From Chloroflexota bacterium (GTDB taxonomy: Bacteria > Chloroflexota > UBA6077 > JADZDV01), in the NCBI GenBank assembly GCA_020850915.1, contig JADZDV010000227.1:1-9951 (forward strand): DNA of 9,951 nucleotides, read 5' to 3'. The notes under the pieces are model-generated. The model did no database searches. It was not told the origin of the DNA and saw only the letters and a program-made list of their open reading frames with translations. The position numbers were made by a program, and so were the translations under genes. Positions 7,113-9,951 of the stretch are shown one piece after another; position 1 is the first letter of the stretch; every line of letters begins with the position of its first letter.

Positions 7113-7717
7113 TCGCTCTCCTCAACGGCGTCTTCCGGGGGCGGACGGCCGACTCGATCATCCTGGAGGCGGGCGGGGTTGGCTACCAGGTCTTCCTGCC
7201 GCCGGTCGTGGCCGAGGCGCTCGGCGAGCCGGCCGAAGGGCAGCGCGTTGAGCTACGCATTCACTACCAGGCCTCGGCCCAGCAGCCGAAGCCGGTCCTC
7301 TTCGGCTTCCTCCGAGAGAGCGAGAAGGAGTTCTTCGAGCTGATCGCCAGCCTGCCCCGCATGGGCGGTAAGAACGCCGCCAGGGCGATGGTCCTGCCGA
7401 TCAACGTCCTGGCGCGGGCGATCCAGGAGGAGAACCGCGAACTGCTGGACCGCCTGCCCGGCGTCTCCTCCAGCGGCGCGGAGAAGATCATCGCCGCGCT
7501 GCGCAAGAAGGTCGCCCGCTTCGTCGATCTGGAAGACGTCTCCGCCGCGCCGGCCGTCGCCGATCGCGACGAGCTGAAGCGCGACGCCGTGGACCTGCTC
7601 GTCCTGATGGACGTCAAGAAGCCGGAAGCCAGCCGCGCGGTGGACCGCGTTCTCGCGGCGCACCCGGAGCTGGAGACGGTCCAGGACATCGTGACGGAGT
7701 TCTTCAAGCGCCAGTAA
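7109..7717 (+). CDS. ruvA: Holliday junction branch migration protein RuvA (divergent)
   Basis: RuvA binds four-way junctions as a tetramer and loads the RuvB motor. The 202-residue protein starts at GTG 7109, overlapping the ruvC stop as GTGA, with GAGG at 7099-7102 (spacing 6); the IALLNG start and VGYQVFLP (24-31) fit the N-terminal OB-fold domain. FGFLRESEKEFFELIASLPRMGG (65-87 region) and ELLDRLPGVSSSGAEKII (111-128) occupy the two helix-hairpin-helix positions, and the C-terminal RuvB-binding three-helix part is at 155-202 (DAVDLLVLMDVKKPEASRAV region). Several key residues differ from the E. coli type: the acidic-pin stretch (VREDA in E. coli) is QQPKP at 58-62, the first hairpin reads RMGGK instead of GVGPK, and the second reads GVSSS instead of GIGKK. 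Identity is secure from context (ruvC-ruvA-ruvB); its exact junction chemistry is open. Confidence 0.93.
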   Translation: MIALLNGVFRGRTADSIILEAGGVGYQVFLPPVVAEALGEPAEGQRVELRIHYQASAQQPKPVLFGFLRESEKEFFELIASLPRMGGKNAARAMVLPINVLARAIQEENRELLDRLPGVSSSGAEKIIAALRKKVARFVDLEDVSAAPAVADRDELKRDAVDLLVLMDVKKPEASRAVDRVLAAHPELETVQDIVTEFFKRQ

Positions 7718-7741
7718 CGCCCGAAAGCCCCGCCGCTGCGC

Positions 7742-7747
7742 GATAAT
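7742..7747 (+). promoter_or_regulatory. Possible -10 box for ruvB
   Basis: GATAAT in the 89-nt gap between ruvA and ruvB matches the -10 consensus at 5 of 6 positions and stands out in GC-rich surroundings. There is no good -35 at the expected distance. It would give a leader of about 50 nt. ruvB may have its own promoter in addition to read-through from the operon. Confidence 0.3.
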
Positions 7748-7806
7748 ACGCTCGTGCATCTCGAAAAGCCCGCCCAGCAGCTAGAAAGCAAGGGTCACCT
7801 CGCGCC

Positions 7807-8841
7807 ATGACCGATCGCTTCGTCTCACCCCTGCCGTCCGACGACGACTTCGAAGAGGAGGTCAGCCTCCGTCCGCGCCGGCTGGAGGCGTTCATTGGTC
7901 AGAGCGGCCTGAAGCGGCGGCTGGCGATCGCCATCCAGGCGGCGCAGGCGCGCGGCGAGGTGCTGGAGCACGTCCTGCTCTCAGGCCCGCCCGGCCTCGG
8001 CAAGACCACCCTGGCCACCATCATCTCTGCCGAGATGAACGGCAAGCTCGTCTCCACCTCCGGGCCAGCCTTCGAGAAGACGCGCGACCTCGTGGGCGTG
8101 CTGACCAATCTCAAAGAAGGCGACGTCTTCTTCATCGACGAGATCCACCGCACGCCGCGGACGATCGAGGAGTACCTCTACCCGGCCATGGAGGACTTCG
8201 CGGTTGATTTCATGCTGGACAAGGGCCCCTCGGCGCGGGCGATCAAGTTCAGCCTGAAACGTTTCACCCTGGTGGGCGCCACCACGCGCGCCGGCATGCT
8301 CTCCAACCCGCTGCGTGACCGCTTCGGCCTCTACTTCCACCTGGACTTCTACGACCCCGAGGAGCTCCAGCAGATCGCGCTCCGCTCGGCCGGCGTGCTC
8401 GGCGTGGCCCTCGAGCCGGACGCCGCCGAAGAGCTGGCCCGCCGCTCACGGGGGACGCCCCGCATCCTGAACCGCCTGCTCCGCCGCGTACGGGACTTCG
8501 CCCAGGTGCATGATCGCGATCCGATCGACCGCCCCACTGCCGCCGCCGCCCTCGCTCTGGAGGGCGTGGACGACCTCGGCCTGGACGACCTCGACCGGCG
8601 GGTCCTCCACACCATCCTGACCCGCTACGAAGGCGGCCCGGTCGGCATCGAAGCCCTGGCCGCCACCCTCCAGCAGGAAGTGGACACGTTAACCGACGTG
8701 GTGGAGCCCTACCTCCTCCAGGAGGGCTTCCTCATCCGCACCCCCGGCGGCCGCCGCGCCACCCCGAAGGCCTACCATCACCTCCGCGTCCAGCTCCCCG
8801 ACCGCCCGGGACCGATCAACCAGCCGGGGCTGTTTGATTAG
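7807..8841 (+). CDS. ruvB: Holliday junction branch migration ATPase RuvB
   Basis: The hexameric AAA+ motor that drives branch migration at RuvA-bound junctions. The 344-residue protein has the full set of motifs: [12 protein letters not shown] (21-32), Walker [10 protein letters not shown] (60-68), Walker [10 protein letters not shown] (107-115) with Asp111 and Glu112, [11 protein letters not shown] (121-131), sensor 1 VGATTRAG (156-163), the arginine finger Arg170 in NPLRDRFG, sensor 2 in [18 protein letters not shown], and the C-terminal winged helix (about 265-335) ending in [16 protein letters not shown]. The length is normal for the family. It lies 89 nt after ruvA, on the same strand, and is the last gene of the plus-strand run; the next gene is convergent. 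The ribosome site is indistinct (AGGG at 7791-7794, 12 nt from ATG). Confidence 0.97.
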   Translation: MTDRFVSPLPSDDDFEEEVSLRPRRLEAFIGQSGLKRRLAIAIQAAQARGEVLEHVLLSGPPGLGKTTLATIISAEMNGKLVSTSGPAFEKTRDLVGVLTNLKEGDVFFIDEIHRTPRTIEEYLYPAMEDFAVDFMLDKGPSARAIKFSLKRFTLVGATTRAGMLSNPLRDRFGLYFHLDFYDPEELQQIALRSAGVLGVALEPDAAEELARRSRGTPRILNRLLRRVRDFAQVHDRDPIDRPTAAAALALEGVDDLGLDDLDRRVLHTILTRYEGGPVGIEALAATLQQEVDTLTDVVEPYLLQEGFLIRTPGGRRATPKAYHHLRVQLPDRPGPINQPGLFD

Positions 8842-8863
8842 CGAGCGGCCGAAACAACAAGCT

Positions 8864-8873
8864 CTTGTACAAG
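8864..8873. repeat. 10-bp palindrome between convergent ruvB and doc
   Basis: CTTGTACAAG is a perfect 10-bp palindrome in the 42-nt gap between the ruvB stop and the doc stop. It overlaps a second inverted repeat, ACAAG-CT-CTTGT (8857-8868). The two share the CTTGT arm, so two alternative small hairpins could form. No T-run follows on either strand, so it is not a standard terminator. Confidence 0.4.
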
Positions 8874-8883
8874 CGTTCCGTGG

Positions 8884-9351
8884 TCATGCGTCCTGGCCTG
8901 AAGGCTCAGCCGGGCTCCCTCGCGACGGCTGGATATGGGGTTTCATTCGGGACGCGAGTTGGTCCGGTGTAAGCCCGACGGTCATTGCGATCATCCACGC
9001 AAAACACTCATGATCTGGCGCGATGATCTCGAAGCCGTTGTACCGTAAGAACGTGGCCATCATCAGGAACGCCACTCGCTTGTTGCCGTCGACGAAAGCG
9101 TGGGCGTTAATGACCCCATGGGCCAGGACGGCGGCCTGCAGCTCGATACTAGCTTCCTGATAGAGCGCATAGTTTCGAGGGCGCTCAAGCGCAGCCGCCA
9201 GCTTCCACTCTGCCACCAGCGTGTTTCTCGCCTGCTGCTCCGTGCAGCCGACCGTAACGCTGTATGCGATGAGGGCGTCTTCGACATCCAGATAGACGAT
9301 GTCCGACTCGTCGGGCGAGGGATACCCGGCGACCACGTCAGTCGGAGGCAT
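8884..9351 (-). CDS. Doc/Fic-fold toxin (death-on-curing family)
   Basis: A 155-residue protein of the Doc branch of the Fic fold. The signature HAFVDGNKR (84-92, His84, Asp88, Gly89, Asn90, Lys91, Arg92) is followed by VAFLMMATFLRYNGFEI (93-109), the usual Doc helix and 'NG' turn. Upstream are LDVEDALIAY (21-30), ALERPRNYALY (54-64) and IELQAAVLAHG (69-79), also in the order expected of Doc. P1 Doc inactivates elongation factor EF-Tu by phosphorylation; whether this one does the same is not shown. It is somewhat longer than P1 Doc (126 aa), with a Pro/Ser-rich tail after residue 140. The ATG at 9351 overlaps the antitoxin gene by 14 nt, so antitoxin is made first and translation is coupled. 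All motif residues are present and there is no frame break, so it is likely functional. Confidence 0.9.
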   Translation of the reverse strand: MPPTDVVAGYPSPDESDIVYLDVEDALIAYSVTVGCTEQQARNTLVAEWKLAAALERPRNYALYQEASIELQAAVLAHGVINAHAFVDGNKRVAFLMMATFLRYNGFEIIAPDHECFAWMIAMTVGLTPDQLASRMKPHIQPSRGSPAEPSGQDA

Positions 9352-9619
9352 CGCTCTCTCGCCGCGTGGTGGACGGTGCCTCCCATGCGCTATCGTGAGC
9401 GGTCAGCATGTCGAGCACCCCACGGTGCTTCGCAGCCATCGCTCGCATCGTTTCCAGCACCGTCTCTCGGTGGTCTGGCACCGGGCGAATGAGCAGCTCG
9501 CCCGTTTCGAGCTGTTCGATAATGACTGGCTGGCCTGCCTCGTAGCCGCCCCGCACGAACTCGCGCGGGAGCGACAGCACGTTGCTATTCCCCACCCGTC
9601 TCACCTTCACGATCTGCAT
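9338..9619 (-). CDS. AbrB/SpoVT-fold antitoxin
   Basis: A 93-residue protein. The N-terminal half (1-47) is an AbrB/MazE-type swapped-hairpin DNA-binding domain: MQIVKVRRVGNSNVLSLP, with the GNS..lslP turn at 10-18 and the second strand pair PVIIEQLETGELLIRPV (31-47). The C-terminal half (50-93) is charged and likely the flexible part that wraps the toxin, with HRETVLETMRAMAAKH as a helix. ATG 9619 is chosen because it starts exactly at the domain and has GAGGG at 9630-9634. An in-frame ATG further upstream (9673) would add 18 residues lying across the predicted promoter. The partner is the Doc-family toxin, whereas classical Doc is paired with Phd. The protein should bind the palindrome at 9675-9695 and repress its own operon. 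Confidence 0.88.
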   Translation of the reverse strand: MQIVKVRRVGNSNVLSLPREFVRGGYEAGQPVIIEQLETGELLIRPVPDHRETVLETMRAMAAKHRGVLDMLTAHDSAWEAPSTTRRESDASD

Positions 9620-9661
9620 GTCGCCACTTCCCTCAAGTCTCAGACATCCCGTCAGGATTAC

Positions 9662-9667
9662 AGTATA
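9662..9667 (-). promoter_or_regulatory. Extended -10 promoter of the antitoxin-doc operon
   Basis: On the minus strand TGC-TATACT reads as an extended -10: TATACT matches the consensus at 5 of 6 positions and carries the TGn motif. Transcription would begin near 9655, leaving a leader of about 36 nt to the antitoxin ATG. The -35 position falls inside the palindromic operator, so repressor binding would exclude polymerase. Confidence 0.6.
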
Positions 9668-9674
9668 GCACAAG

Positions 9675-9695
9675 ACGTATATACCGTGTATACGT
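9675..9695. promoter_or_regulatory. 21-bp palindromic operator of the toxin-antitoxin pair
   Basis: ACGTATATA (9675-9683), then CCG, then TGTATACGT (9687-9695). The arms are inverted repeats matching at 8 of 9 positions. It is an AT-rich island in GC-rich DNA, overlaps the -35 region of the antitoxin promoter and starts 56 bp upstream of the antitoxin ATG. This is the classic position and form of a toxin-antitoxin autoregulation site. Confidence 0.65.
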
Positions 9696-9796
9696 ACATC
9701 GCGTACCGCCAGCCGGAGCCTCTCTCTGGCATACCCCTTACCCGACTCCGGCCAGGGGAAGACCTACGGACGGAGCTCACTATGTCTGACGAGGGG

Positions 9797-9951
9797 CTAC
9801 AGGAGCGAGATGACGCTGCGGGCTGCGATGTTGACGACGTTCTCGTGCTTCAGGAGCTGCTTGATCTGGTACATCGTGACCCAGATGAAGTCGTCCGTGA
9901 TCTCCAGCTCCTGGTCTTCGGGCACCCGCACCAGCATGTTGAGGTTCTTCT
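9797..9951 (-). CDS. NDP-hexose 2,3-dehydratase-like protein, C-terminal 50 residues
   Basis: Only the last 50 codons are inside the window; the gene enters from the right edge and stops at TAG 9799-9797. The readable tail contains DDFIWVTMYQIKQLLKHENV followed by VNIAARSVISLL. It resembles the repeated motif of NDP-hexose 2,3-dehydratases, in which a 'W.tl.qi..Ll....vNm.aRsvls' segment ends each domain. These enzymes remove water across C2/C3 of dTDP-4-keto-6-deoxyglucose on the way to 2,6-dideoxysugars in glycosylated natural products or surface glycans. The antitoxin-doc operon lies just downstream on the same strand, separated by about 180 nt that holds the toxin-antitoxin promoter. Assignment rests on a short stretch, so treat the family as probable rather than certain. 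Confidence 0.6.
   Translation of the reverse strand, partial: KNLNMLVRVPEDQELEITDDFIWVTMYQIKQLLKHENVVNIAARSVISLL

Noticed and set aside
9712..9752. GCCGGAG / CTCCGGC inverted repeat as a terminator
   Set aside because: The 7-bp stem has a 27-nt loop and no T-run, so it is not a credible intrinsic terminator.
9782..9951. Plus-strand open frame starting MSDEGLQERDD and running off the right edge
   Set aside because: It is exactly antisense to the dehydratase-like C-terminus; the minus frame has the family-like pattern and a stop, while the plus frame is a mirror of it.

Overview
The window is GC-rich, tightly packed bacterial DNA with overlapping genes and several GTG starts. The orphan DltD-like protein, the PhoB/PhoR-type pair and the divergent RuvA suggest a monoderm or atypical high-GC lineage. 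A Chloroflexota (Thermomicrobia-like) origin fits, but this is inference; an actinobacterium is not excluded. I see no rRNA, tRNA, CRISPR array or insertion sequence.

Left part (1-2005): a minus-strand secreted protein that runs off the left edge is divergent from a plus-strand membrane-anchored DltD-like protein. The gap between them holds an 11-bp-periodic direct repeat (TGTGAACG at 524 and 535, a weaker copy at 546) that looks like a PhoB/PhoP-class operator.

Middle left (2036-3951): a minus-strand two-gene module resembling AbiE-type (type IV) toxin-antitoxin pairs. The first gene joins a PD-(D/E)XK nuclease-like domain to a winged helix and an AbiEi-like C-terminus. The second is an AbiEii/DUF6036-like nucleotidyltransferase, which carries a frameshift about 80% of the way along.

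Centre (4118-8841): a plus-strand run of OmpR/PhoB-type response regulator, PhoR-type sensor kinase, ruvC and ruvA. All four are joined by 1-4 nt stop/start overlaps, and ruvB follows after 89 nt. A signal-transduction pair therefore appears to be co-transcribed with the Holliday-junction resolution machinery. The RuvA reads as divergent: the acidic pin and the glycines of both helix-hairpin-helix motifs are replaced.

Right part (8884-9951): a minus-strand type II toxin-antitoxin pair (AbrB/SpoVT-fold antitoxin plus Doc/Fic toxin) with a near-perfect 21-bp palindromic operator and a clear extended -10. After it comes the C-terminal end of what looks like an NDP-hexose 2,3-dehydratase (deoxysugar synthesis), cut by the right edge. 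The core kinase-ruv operon is thus flanked on both sides by accessory toxin-antitoxin-like modules, one apparently decaying and one apparently intact.
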